A stretch of 15,670 nt of DNA from Gemmatimonadota bacterium (GCA_030550695.1 JAUQOX010000042.1:1-15670), one strand, 5' to 3'. Numbered from the stretch's first letter, positions 1 to 6,078 are shown. The notes: generated by a model not told the origin, from the letters alone. Numbers and translations: made by a program.

Positions 1-2
1 CC

Positions 3-194
3 ACGCAGGGCCGGAATCGGGGTTTGGAGGTGGAGATGCGGGTGGTGCCGGGTTTGGGACACACCCTCATGGTGGGGGCGGTGCTGGACGAGGTGGTGGC
101 GTGGCTTCTGGCTCGCCCCGGTCCCCCTCAGGGGTACACCGGGGTCAGCCAGTGGGCGTACTTCGGGTTTTTCCCCGTGACGATGTCGAAATAG
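3..194 (+). CDS. C-terminus of a probable alpha/beta hydrolase (5' end outside the window)
   Basis: An open frame enters from the left edge and stops at TAG 192-194. It gives 63 residues including VVPGLGHTLMVGAVLDEVVAWLLARPG. A short hydrophobic strand, then GxGH, then an amphipathic helix is the usual end of alpha/beta hydrolases such as esterases and dienelactone hydrolases, where the His completes the catalytic triad. The nucleophile and acid residues would lie upstream of the window, so the substrate cannot be given. The last 22 or so codons run antisense to the 3' end of ilvE (67-bp tail-to-tail overlap). That part of the protein need not be conserved. The assignment rests on a short stretch and is moderate at best. 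Confidence 0.5.
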   Translation, partial: TQGRNRGLEVEMRVVPGLGHTLMVGAVLDEVVAWLLARPGPPQGYTGVSQWAYFGFFPVTMSK

Positions 195-1069
195 GCCTCC
201 TGGATCCGCAAGGTGATGGGGCCTGGTCTGCCGTCTCCGATGGGGATCCGGTCCAGCTCCCGGATGGGGGTGACCTCCGCCGCCGTGCCGGTGAAGAAGG
301 CCTCGTCGGCAATGTAGACCTCGTCCCGGGTGATGGGTCTTTCCCGGACGGGGATCCCCAAATCCTGACAGATGGCGAACACCGTGTTCCGGGTGATTCC
401 GTTGAGGGCTCCAGCCGCCAAGTCCGGAGTGGCCACCACCCCTTTCCGGACGATGAAGACGTTCTCCCCGGCCCCCTCGCTCACGAAACCGTTCACGTCC
501 AGCAGGAGGGCCTCGTCGTAGCCGTCTCCGGTGGCCTCCAGCCCGGCCAGGATGGAGTTCGTGTAGTTGCTCACGGACTTCGCCTGGGTCATGGTGATGT
601 TCACATGGTGCCGGGCGTAGCTGGACGTCTTGACCCGAACGCCCTCCTTCAGGGCCTTTTCGCCCAAATAGGCTCCCCAAGGCCACGCGGCAATCATCAT
701 GTGGATGGAATTTCCGGTGGGGTTCACCCCCATTTTGCGGTCACCGATCCAGGCCAGGGGGCGGATGTAGCAGGCCTCGAGCCGGTTGACCCGGATGACC
801 TCCAGCTGGGCTTCGAGGATCTGGTCGAAGGTGAAGGGGAGGGCCATGCGAAGGATCTTGGCACTGTTGAACAGCCGTTCCGTATGCTCGCGCAGGCGAA
901 AGACGGCGGGTCCCGAGGGGGTGCGATAGGCCCGAACCCCTTCGAACACCCCGCAACCGTAGTGCAGGGTGTGGGTGAGGACGTGGACCTTGGCTTCCCG
1001 CCACTCTACGAATTCGCCGTCCATCCAGATCTTGCCGTCCCGATCGGCCATGGAAGCGGGCGTAGTCAT
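128..1069 (-). CDS. ilvE: Branched-chain amino acid aminotransferase
   Basis: A PLP-dependent class IV (fold type IV) aminotransferase that reversibly transfers the amino group between glutamate and the 2-oxo acids of Leu, Ile and Val, in the cytoplasm. The 313-residue product matches the usual length of about 309 and resembles E. coli IlvE along its whole length. Visible landmarks are KIWMDGEFV at the N-terminus, HYGCGVFEGVRAY (about 33-45), YIRPL, IAAWPWGAYLG, the PLP lysine in QAKSVSNYTNS (K164), DVNGFVSEGAGENVF, and GTAAEVTPI near the end. The start at 1069 is chosen because GAGGTGG sits 5 nt upstream; the next ATG at 1051 has no such site, and an upstream in-frame extension to 1156 is not conserved-looking. 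It is divergent from the membrane/NTPase gene and has a candidate promoter at 1173-1201. Confidence 0.95.
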   Translation of the reverse strand: MTTPASMADRDGKIWMDGEFVEWREAKVHVLTHTLHYGCGVFEGVRAYRTPSGPAVFRLREHTERLFNSAKILRMALPFTFDQILEAQLEVIRVNRLEACYIRPLAWIGDRKMGVNPTGNSIHMMIAAWPWGAYLGEKALKEGVRVKTSSYARHHVNITMTQAKSVSNYTNSILAGLEATGDGYDEALLLDVNGFVSEGAGENVFIVRKGVVATPDLAAGALNGITRNTVFAICQDLGIPVRERPITRDEVYIADEAFFTGTAAEVTPIRELDRIPIGDGRPGPITLRIQEAYFDIVTGKNPKYAHWLTPVYP

Positions 1070-1172
1070 CGAAGCCACCTCACAGGAGGGGTTGGAAGGT
1101 GGGGTGGGGGACCCTAGGGCACCGAGAGCCTCCCGGGGCCCGAGGGGCTCCCCCATCCAGGAGTCGGGGGCT

Positions 1173-1201
1173 ATGGTAAGGGAGCGGTGGTTCCCTGTCG
1201 A
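1173..1201 (-). promoter_or_regulatory. Candidate sigma-70-type promoter for ilvE
   Basis: On the minus strand TCGACA (5 of 6 matches to the -35 consensus, positions 1201-1196) is followed after exactly 17 bp by TACCAT (4 of 6 to the -10, positions 1178-1173). This would start transcription near 1166 and give a leader of about 100 nt before ilvE. It was found by eye in a GC-rich region, so chance remains possible. No T-box or leader-peptide attenuator was recognised in the leader. Confidence 0.35.
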
Positions 1202-1217
1202 GGGTGGTGGCCTCGCG

Positions 1218-1223
1218 AGGAGG
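1218..1223 (+). promoter_or_regulatory. Ribosome binding site that sets a GTG start
   Basis: A perfect AGGAGG lies 7 nt before GTG 1231. An earlier in-frame GTG at 1204 has no comparable site, so 1231 is taken as the start of the membrane/NTPase gene. Confidence 0.7.
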
Positions 1224-1230
1224 TTCCGGC

Positions 1231-3057
1231 GTGGACAATCCTGAGGTGTCGGTGGGCCCCGGGGCCTCGGTCCTGGGCCAGGGAGGGGTGTCCCGGGAAA
1301 GCCTCCCGGACGTGCGGCCGAGGGAGTCGGCTCCCCCGCGCCTGGAGCCTTTGTGGCAGCGGGCGGCGGTGTTGGGCAGCCTGTGGGCGGGCTCGGAGAT
1401 CGTGCTGGGGAGCTTCCTTCACAACTTGCGGGTCCCCCTCCGGGGCTTCCTGCTCACCGCCATTGCCGTAGCCGTCATGGCGGCTGGGCGGCGGACCTGG
1501 CCTCTCCCCGGCCTGGTGGTGAGGGCCGGTGCGGTGGCGGCCCTCATGAAGTCGGTCTCCCCCAGTGCCGTCCTCCTGGGCCCGATGCTGGCGATCGCTA
1601 TGGAGGGCGCCCTCATGGAGGGGGGTTTGTGGGGGGGGTGGGGGGGGTGGGGAGGGTACCTGTTGGGAGGGGCCCTGGCCATGTCCTGGACCCTGGGGCA
1701 GAAGGTAGCGAGCCTTCTCATCACCTACGGCACGGATGTGGTGGGTCTCTATACGGCGGTGGTGGCTTGGGCCGAAAGGCAGGTGGGCCCCCTCCCCCTG
1801 GGCCGTTGGGGCCCTCTGTTGGTCCTTGCGGTCCTGAGTGTGGCTCTGGGGATGGCCGCGGCCTGGGCAGGGTATCGCTTGGGCGGGATGGGAGGCGAAG
1901 GAAAGCCGGTGGGGGTGGCGCTGCCCCTCGCGGGCGCTTCGTTGCCGCAGCCCTGGCGCAACCGCCTGGGAGGTCCGCCGGGGGGAGGCCCGCGGCCCCA
2001 CCCTGTCCTGTTGGGGTTTTGGGGGGTGGTCCTCCCGGTGGGACTCTGGGCCATGAGCCGCCTGTTGTGGTGGGAGAAGGCCCTCGTGGCGGCGGCCGTG
2101 GCAATGGGGGTGGCCGCCCGCTACCGGCGGGGGCTCCGCCGCCTGAGCCGGCCGGAGTTCTGGGTAGGGCTCGTGGCGGTGACCCTGGCCGCAGGGGCTA
2201 TCCTGGGCCTGTTGGGACCGGGGGGAGTGGGGTGGCGGGGAGGACTGGCCGTGGGTTTGGGAATGAGCGCCCACGCGGTTTTCGTAACCCTCTGTTTTGC
2301 GGCCCTCACCACGGAACTCACCCACCCGGCGGTGCGGAGGCTCTTGGAAAGACTGGGAGGGGGACGGCTTCATCAGGCCGTCCAAGCGGCTTTTGCCACC
2401 CTGCCGCTGGTGGTGGCGGCGCTGCCTTCCGGCCGGGAGTTCCTTCGGAGGCCGGGTCGGGCTCTGGCGGGTCTGCTCCCCCGGTTGGACCAATGGCTTT
2501 TGGGGTTGGGGGAGTCCTTCCTTGTGGTAGGGGTGGTTACCGGAGAGAAGGGGGGGGGGAAGACCACCCTGGTGGGCCAAGTGGTGGAGGCTCTGCGCCG
2601 GGAGGGGTTGCGGGTGGGGGGCGTGCTGACCCCGGGAACCCTCCGGGGCGGGCGGAGGTGGTCCTTTGAGCTCGTGGATGTGGGGAGCGACACGCGGCTT
2701 CCCATGGCGACCCGGGATCCGGCCAGTCCGTGGCCCAGGGTGGGGGCGTTCCATGTGAACCCCGAGGCCCTGGAGTTGGGGCGCCGCGCCCTCTCCCGGG
2801 AGCGGGTGGAACATTACGATCTGGTGGTGGTGGATGAGGTGGGGCCGTGGGAGCTGGCGGGGGAAGGGTGGGCCGAGGCCTTGGAAGGACTCCGGGGGAG
2901 CCGGGTTCCTCTTTTGTTGGTGGTCAGGAAGGAGCTCCTTTCCGAGGTCCTGGGCCGGTTGGCCCCCGGAGGTACGGCGGTTTGGAAGGCGGGGCCAGGG
3001 GTGCAAGCGGCTCAGGTGGCGGCGGGCCTGGGGAGGGTCTTGAGGGGCTTCGAGTGA
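1231..3057 (+). CDS. Polytopic membrane protein fused to a THEP1-type NTPase domain
   Basis: A 608-residue fusion. Residues about 60-420 are very hydrophobic, with many predicted membrane spans. The first part carries RAGAVAALMKSVSPSAVLLGPMLAIAMEG-like text with alternating Gly and hydrophobic residues, reminiscent of small ECF S components. A later part (about 340-390: GLGMSAHAVFVTL followed by ALTTELTHPAVRRLLERLG) recalls the coupling region of EcfT/CbiQ proteins. Residues about 430-608 form a P-loop NTPase of the THEP1 (DUF265/NTPase_1) type, with Walker A GEKGGGKT at 438-445, FHVNPEALELG, and VVVDEVGPWEL (D535, E536), close to the family motif DEIGPMEL. THEP1 proteins hydrolyse NTPs in vitro and their role is unclear. 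The NTPase assignment is solid; the transporter reading of the membrane part is inference and the substrate is unknown. The M28 peptidase gene follows after 104 bp. The GC-rich text contains extreme G tracts at 1620-1656 and 2550-2559. Confidence 0.75.
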   Translation: MDNPEVSVGPGASVLGQGGVSRESLPDVRPRESAPPRLEPLWQRAAVLGSLWAGSEIVLGSFLHNLRVPLRGFLLTAIAVAVMAAGRRTWPLPGLVVRAGAVAALMKSVSPSAVLLGPMLAIAMEGALMEGGLWGGWGGWGGYLLGGALAMSWTLGQKVASLLITYGTDVVGLYTAVVAWAERQVGPLPLGRWGPLLVLAVLSVALGMAAAWAGYRLGGMGGEGKPVGVALPLAGASLPQPWRNRLGGPPGGGPRPHPVLLGFWGVVLPVGLWAMSRLLWWEKALVAAAVAMGVAARYRRGLRRLSRPEFWVGLVAVTLAAGAILGLLGPGGVGWRGGLAVGLGMSAHAVFVTLCFAALTTELTHPAVRRLLERLGGGRLHQAVQAAFATLPLVVAALPSGREFLRRPGRALAGLLPRLDQWLLGLGESFLVVGVVTGEKGGGKTTLVGQVVEALRREGLRVGGVLTPGTLRGGRRWSFELVDVGSDTRLPMATRDPASPWPRVGAFHVNPEALELGRRALSRERVEHYDLVVVDEVGPWELAGEGWAEALEGLRGSRVPLLLVVRKELLSEVLGRLAPGGTAVWKAGPGVQAAQVAAGLGRVLRGFE

Positions 3058-3161
3058 GGGGGGATCTTGAGCGGAAGGGCCGGAGTCTGCGACGGGTGCC
3101 TCCGGCCTCCTTCCGGGCCCAGAGGAACGATCCTGGATTGCGGGAAAGGAGAAACGGCGCG

Positions 3162-4199
3162 ATGGCGCGGGGCTTAGAGCGGAAACCGTGTTCGGTGGGG
3201 GGACGGGGGCTCGTGGTGGGCATGGTGGGCCTCCTGGCGGGTGCCGGGGGGGTCTGGGGACAGACGTCGGCCTCGGGGGGAGGAGCAGGGGGCGGGGGGG
3301 CGGCGGATCCGGTTGCCTTCGTGGCCCGGGATTCCCTCTGGATCCTCGGGGCCTTCCGGACCCTGGCCCATGACTCCATGGAGGGGCGTCGGGTGGGGAC
3401 GCCGGGCGGGGCGCGGGCCCGGGCCTTTTTGGTGGAAACCTTCCGGGCCATCGGTCTCCAGGAGCCCCCGGCGGGCTACGTGCAGGACTTTTCCGGCCGG
3501 GGCCGGCGCGACACCACCCAGGTCATCCAGGGGGCCAACGTGGTGGGTTACCTCGCCGGCAGCCAGCCTGAGCTGGGGGCCATCGTGCTTACCGCCCATT
3601 ACGACCATCTGGGGATCCGGCCGCCCCGGCCCGATGCCCCCCCCGAGGCCCAGGGCGATTCGATCTACAACGGGGCCGACGACAACGCTTCCGGAGTGAC
3701 GGGGCTTTTGGCCGCGGCCCGGTACTTTGCCGCCCATCCTCCCCGTCACACCTTGGTTTTCGCGGCCCTGGACGCCGAAGAAGCCGGGATGCACGGGGCC
3801 CGGGACTTCGTAGCCCGAGGGTGGCCCGAACGGATCGTCCTGAACGTGAACCTGGACATGATTTCCCGGAGTGACTCGGTGCTGTGGGTGGCGGGAACCT
3901 ACCATTACCCCCACTTGAGACCTCTGCTGGATGGGGTGAGGGGGGTTGGACGGGTGGTCCTGCGGTTCGGGCACGACGAGCCGGGAGTCCAAGGGATGGA
4001 CGATTGGACCCGGTCCTCGGATCATGCGGCCTTCCACGCCCGGGGGATCCCCTTCCTGTATCTCGGAGTGGAAGACCACCCCGACTACCACCGGGCCACC
4101 GACGAGTTCGAGCGGGTGGACCCGGCGTTCTTCCTGGACGCTGTCCGTACGGTGCTGACGGTGGTCGCGGCTCTGGATCGTCGGCTGGAGGGGTCATGA
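3162..4199 (+). CDS. Exported M28-family zinc metallopeptidase
   Basis: The 345-residue product is an aminopeptidase-type (peptidase family M28) di-zinc enzyme that would release N-terminal residues from peptides in the periplasm or outside. The start at ATG 3162 has AAGGAG 10 nt upstream and yields a signal peptide (RK near the N-terminus, hydrophobic core, likely cleavage after VWG). A Gly-rich linker follows. The metal site is complete: AHYDHLG (H146), GADDNASG (D173/D174), the EE pair in DAEEAG (E206 catalytic base, E207 ligand), NLDMI (D232) and DYHRATDEF (H310). The enzyme is at the short end for the family, with no PA or PDZ insert seen. Specificity cannot be read from sequence. Its last codon overlaps the start of the next gene (ATGA), so the two are translationally coupled. 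Confidence 0.9.
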   Translation: MARGLERKPCSVGGRGLVVGMVGLLAGAGGVWGQTSASGGGAGGGGAADPVAFVARDSLWILGAFRTLAHDSMEGRRVGTPGGARARAFLVETFRAIGLQEPPAGYVQDFSGRGRRDTTQVIQGANVVGYLAGSQPELGAIVLTAHYDHLGIRPPRPDAPPEAQGDSIYNGADDNASGVTGLLAAARYFAAHPPRHTLVFAALDAEEAGMHGARDFVARGWPERIVLNVNLDMISRSDSVLWVAGTYHYPHLRPLLDGVRGVGRVVLRFGHDEPGVQGMDDWTRSSDHAAFHARGIPFLYLGVEDHPDYHRATDEFERVDPAFFLDAVRTVLTVVAALDRRLEGS

Positions 4200-4603
4200 T
4201 CTGGTCGGTTCCCCAAGAGGTGGACCGGGAAATCTGGCATGCCAACCGCTCCCTGGTCCTGCTTTACCCCCTGGAGCCTTTCGTAGCGTGGGCCCGTCAG
4301 TTCCGGGAGCCGGGGGAAGGGGAGGAGGAGCTGGAGGCGGCCATCACCCGGCCCTTCCCTTTCCTGGTGCCCTTGTTCGATGAGGTGGAAGAGGTCTGGG
4401 ACTGGGTGGAGTCGAACCACGCCCTCCTCATGGAGACCGCCCTGTGGCTGTGGACCCCCGACGAGTCCCGCTGGCCGGAAGACCGGTCCCTGGAGCGGTT
4501 CCATGAATGGTTCGAAGTTCAGATCCTGGAACCGCCATGGGACGTGGTCTCGGAACCCCTCCACAGCAACCCTCCCCCTGCGGAGCCGAATCGCTGGGAT
4601 TGA
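4196..4603 (+). CDS. Small Trp-rich acidic protein of unknown function
   Basis: I do not recognise this 135-residue protein. It starts at the ATG that overlaps the M28 peptidase stop (ATGA, 4196-4199), which argues that it is a real gene expressed together with the peptidase. It has no signal peptide or membrane span and should be cytoplasmic. It is markedly acidic (runs such as EGEEELE, FDEVEEVWDW) and holds about 11 tryptophans, many paired with acidic or aromatic residues (VWDWVE, LWLWTPDE, FHEWFE). There is no cysteine or obvious catalytic motif. The tail is Pro/Asn-rich and ends NRWD. The coupling makes a role linked to the peptidase or its products possible, but this is only context. 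Confidence 0.75.
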   Translation: MIWSVPQEVDREIWHANRSLVLLYPLEPFVAWARQFREPGEGEEELEAAITRPFPFLVPLFDEVEEVWDWVESNHALLMETALWLWTPDESRWPEDRSLERFHEWFEVQILEPPWDVVSEPLHSNPPPAEPNRWD

Positions 4604-4650
4604 TTCCTGGACCGGCGCCTTCGGCCCCTTCCCCTCTCCGACTTGGACCG

Positions 4651-4676
4651 GGCCGTCGCTTGGGCCCCTGACGGCC
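4651..4676 (+). terminator. Stem-loop downstream of the small acidic protein gene
   Basis: GGCCGTC (4651-4657) and GACGGCC (4670-4676) form a perfect 7-bp stem with a 12-nt loop, 47 nt after the stop at 4603. No T tract follows, so it is at best a factor-assisted or weak terminator. The rest of 4604-4786 holds G tracts (4685-4708) and a run of nine A (4731-4739). Confidence 0.3.
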
Positions 4677-4786
4677 GGCTACACGGGGGGGTGGGGGCGA
4701 GGGGGGGGAACTTCCCGCACCCAGTTCTGTAAAAAAAAATCCTCCGTCCCCCTCTCTTCCTCCACTTTCCGAACGCGGGAGGACGT

Positions 4787-5374
4787 ATGCCCGTCCGGCT
4801 TGCACCTGTGGGGCTGGCCATGATCGTCCTGGTGGGCCTGATGGTGGTTCCCCCCCGGGCCCTGGCCCAAGAACCCCCCTCTTTCCTCCCCCCCGGCACC
4901 GAGGCCCCGGACATCCAGGTGGTAGGAGCCACCCGCTACGGGGTTCTGGCGGAACCCGTCCGCCTGAGCCAATTCCGGGGCAAGACGGTGGTCCTGGCCT
5001 TCTTCTTCCGGGCCCGGACCCCCGGCTGAACGGTGCAGATGCAAGCGTACCGGGATCAGTACGCCAGCCTGTTCCGTAATGGCCGCAACCTTGTTCTCGT
5101 GGGCATCTCCAACGACTCCCCCGAAGTCCTGGCCGCATGGGCCCGGGACGACGACTTCCCCTTCCTGTTCGGAAGCGATCCCACGGGGGCGGCCTATGCC
5201 GCCTTCGGTGGCAACCCCAGGGATGACGGGATGGCGGGAAGCAGGGCGGTGGTGGTGGTGGGCCCCGACGGGCGGATCGCCCACGTCATGCCCCGCTTCA
5301 ACCAGGTGGACCCCGCGGCCTATGAAGAACTGAAGGCCGCCATCGAGCGGGTTACTCCGGGGGGGGAAGGTTAG
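4787..5374 (+). CDS. Exported selenocysteine-containing peroxiredoxin (AhpC/TSA family), TGA read as Sec
   Basis: Reduces peroxides through an active-site residue that here is selenocysteine. The frame from ATG 4787 (GGGAGG 4 nt upstream) runs through TGA 5027-5029 at codon 81 to a TAG at 5372-5374, giving 195 residues. The TGA falls exactly where AhpC/TSA and BCP peroxiredoxins have their peroxidatic Cys: LAFFFRARTPG-U-TVQMQ matches the family motif TPGC-T. Both sides are typical: GTEAPDIQV, LSQFRGKTVVLAFFF before, and LVLVGISNDSPEVLAAWARD, FPFLFGSD, RAVVVVGPDGRIAHV after. A signal peptide ends ALA-Q (cleavage after 27), so it should be periplasmic. The chain has no Cys, so there is no resolving residue and an external reductant is needed. 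A SECIS-like hairpin follows the TGA. The alternative is a Cys-to-stop (TGC to TGA) pseudogene; intact downstream coding and the hairpin speak against it. The convergent neighbours encode TlpA-like and CcdA proteins. Confidence 0.87.
5030..5077 (+). promoter_or_regulatory. Candidate bacterial SECIS element
   Basis: In bacteria SelB binds a hairpin just behind the UGA to insert selenocysteine. Here the base after UGA starts a lower stem: ACGG (5030-5033) pairs with CCGT (5074-5077); after a U-U mismatch GCAG (5035-5038) pairs with CTGT (5069-5072) including one G-U. An internal loop (5039-5044 against 5065-5068) separates this from a perfect 6-bp upper stem, GCGTAC (5045-5050) with GTACGC (5059-5064). 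The apical loop CGGGATCA (5051-5058) has G at its second position and begins 21 nt after the UGA. These values fit the published bacterial SECIS rules (upper stem of at least 4 bp, loop 3-14 nt, G in the first two loop bases, 16-37 nt spacing). The pairing was worked out by hand. Confidence 0.75.
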
Positions 5375-5402
5375 CGTCTACCCCTCCGCCGGTTTCCCTC
5401 CA

Positions 5403-5469
5403 CCCTTCCTGGGCTTGCCCGTTCCCCCAGGAAGGGGGCCGGCCACCCGCCGAAGGGGCCCCTGGCGGG
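5403..5469. terminator. Stem-loops between convergent genes
   Basis: CCCTTCCTGGG (5403-5413) and CCCAGGAAGGG (5426-5436) make a perfect 11-bp stem with a 12-nt loop. A second stem follows: CCCGCC (5446-5451) with GGCGGG (5464-5469). They lie in the 128-bp gap between the peroxiredoxin stop (5374) and the thioredoxin-like gene stop (5503), where a bidirectional terminator is expected. No T run follows on either strand, so they are not classical intrinsic terminators. Confidence 0.45.
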
Positions 5470-5502
5470 GGATCCCCCCAAGGGGGTCGGCCTCCGCAGA
5501 AC

Positions 5503-6078
5503 CTAGCCGGAACCCAGGAGACGCTCCACGGCCCCTACCAGGTCCTGGCCGCGGCCCACTCCGGTGTAGGCCACCTTCCCTTCCCGGTCCAGGATCACCA
5601 CGATGGAGGTGGTCCCTGCCTGGTAGGCCCTCACCGCCTCGCCCCGAACGTCCCAAAGGAAAGGGTAGCCCGGGCGGTGTTCCTCCACATGGCGTTGGAC
5701 CCGTCGGAGGGTCTGCCCCACCGCCACGGCCACGGCCACCACCTGCACCTGGTCCGGCCACCGGGAGCGGAGGGCCTGGAGCTGGGGGGAGAGGGCTTCG
5801 CAGTTCTCGCACCAGGAGGCCCAGAACTCGATGACCGTGAGCTTTCCCCTCTGCACGTAATCCAAGAGCTGGACCGGCCGGCCCTCCAGATCCTGCAAGG
5901 CTGCCGGAGGCGCCGGGGTCCCCAGGGGGAGGGAGACCCCTTGCCCCGCTCCCGGAGCCGCCAAGACCCCCGACGCCGCCCAGAGGAGGAGGAGGAGACC
6001 TCCGGCGGCCACGGCTGTTCCTCCTGTCCTGAGAGACCTGGAAGGGAGTCCCCCCGGGGCCTTCGCGCTACGATCCAT
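5503..6078 (-). CDS. TlpA/ResA-like periplasmic thioredoxin
   Basis: A 191-residue thiol-disulfide oxidoreductase attached to or exported across the inner membrane. The start at 6078 has AAGGAG 4 nt upstream. A basic N-terminus and hydrophobic segment (about 20-40, ending VLAAPG) form a signal peptide or anchor. The thioredoxin domain follows, with LTVIEFWASWCENC (C90 and C93, a CENC active site) and later ILDREGKVAYTGVG. The place where the family usually has cis-Pro (PTTF-type text) reads GTTSIVVILD, with Ser158 near that position, so the conserved proline appears to be absent. It follows the CcdA-type gene by 55 bp and is probably the last gene of that operon. CcdA proteins commonly reduce TlpA/ResA partners. 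Its target is unknown; the convergent cysteine-free selenoperoxiredoxin is one possibility by inference. Confidence 0.88.
   Translation of the reverse strand: MDRSAKAPGGLPSRSLRTGGTAVAAGGLLLLLWAASGVLAAPGAGQGVSLPLGTPAPPAALQDLEGRPVQLLDYVQRGKLTVIEFWASWCENCEALSPQLQALRSRWPDQVQVVAVAVAVGQTLRRVQRHVEEHRPGYPFLWDVRGEAVRAYQAGTTSIVVILDREGKVAYTGVGRGQDLVGAVERLLGSG

Noticed and set aside
1126..1150. Stem-loop GAGCC/GGCTC in the leader between ilvE and the membrane/NTPase gene, considered as riboswitch, T-box or attenuator
   Set aside because: Short imperfect stem, no T-box bulge, no leader peptide with branched-chain codons, and no known riboswitch core.
1171..3006. A 611-codon minus-strand open frame opposite the membrane/NTPase gene
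   Set aside because: Pro/His/Gln/Arg-rich text without domains, while the plus strand has membrane spans, Walker A and the DEVGPWEL motif behind a perfect ribosome site.
4601..4786. Possible second selenocysteine codon: read-through of the TGA that ends the small acidic protein
   Set aside because: The stretch beyond it is open but low in protein character, ends in repeats and poly-Lys from the A9 run, there is no redox motif at the TGA, and the 4651-4676 stem lies too far from it for a SECIS.
5031..5053. An alternative, nearer hairpin after the peroxiredoxin TGA (TGC-AGAT-GCA)
   Set aside because: Only 3 bp in the upper stem and a loop 7 nt from the TGA, too close for a bacterial SECIS. 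The 5045-5064 stem-loop fits much better.
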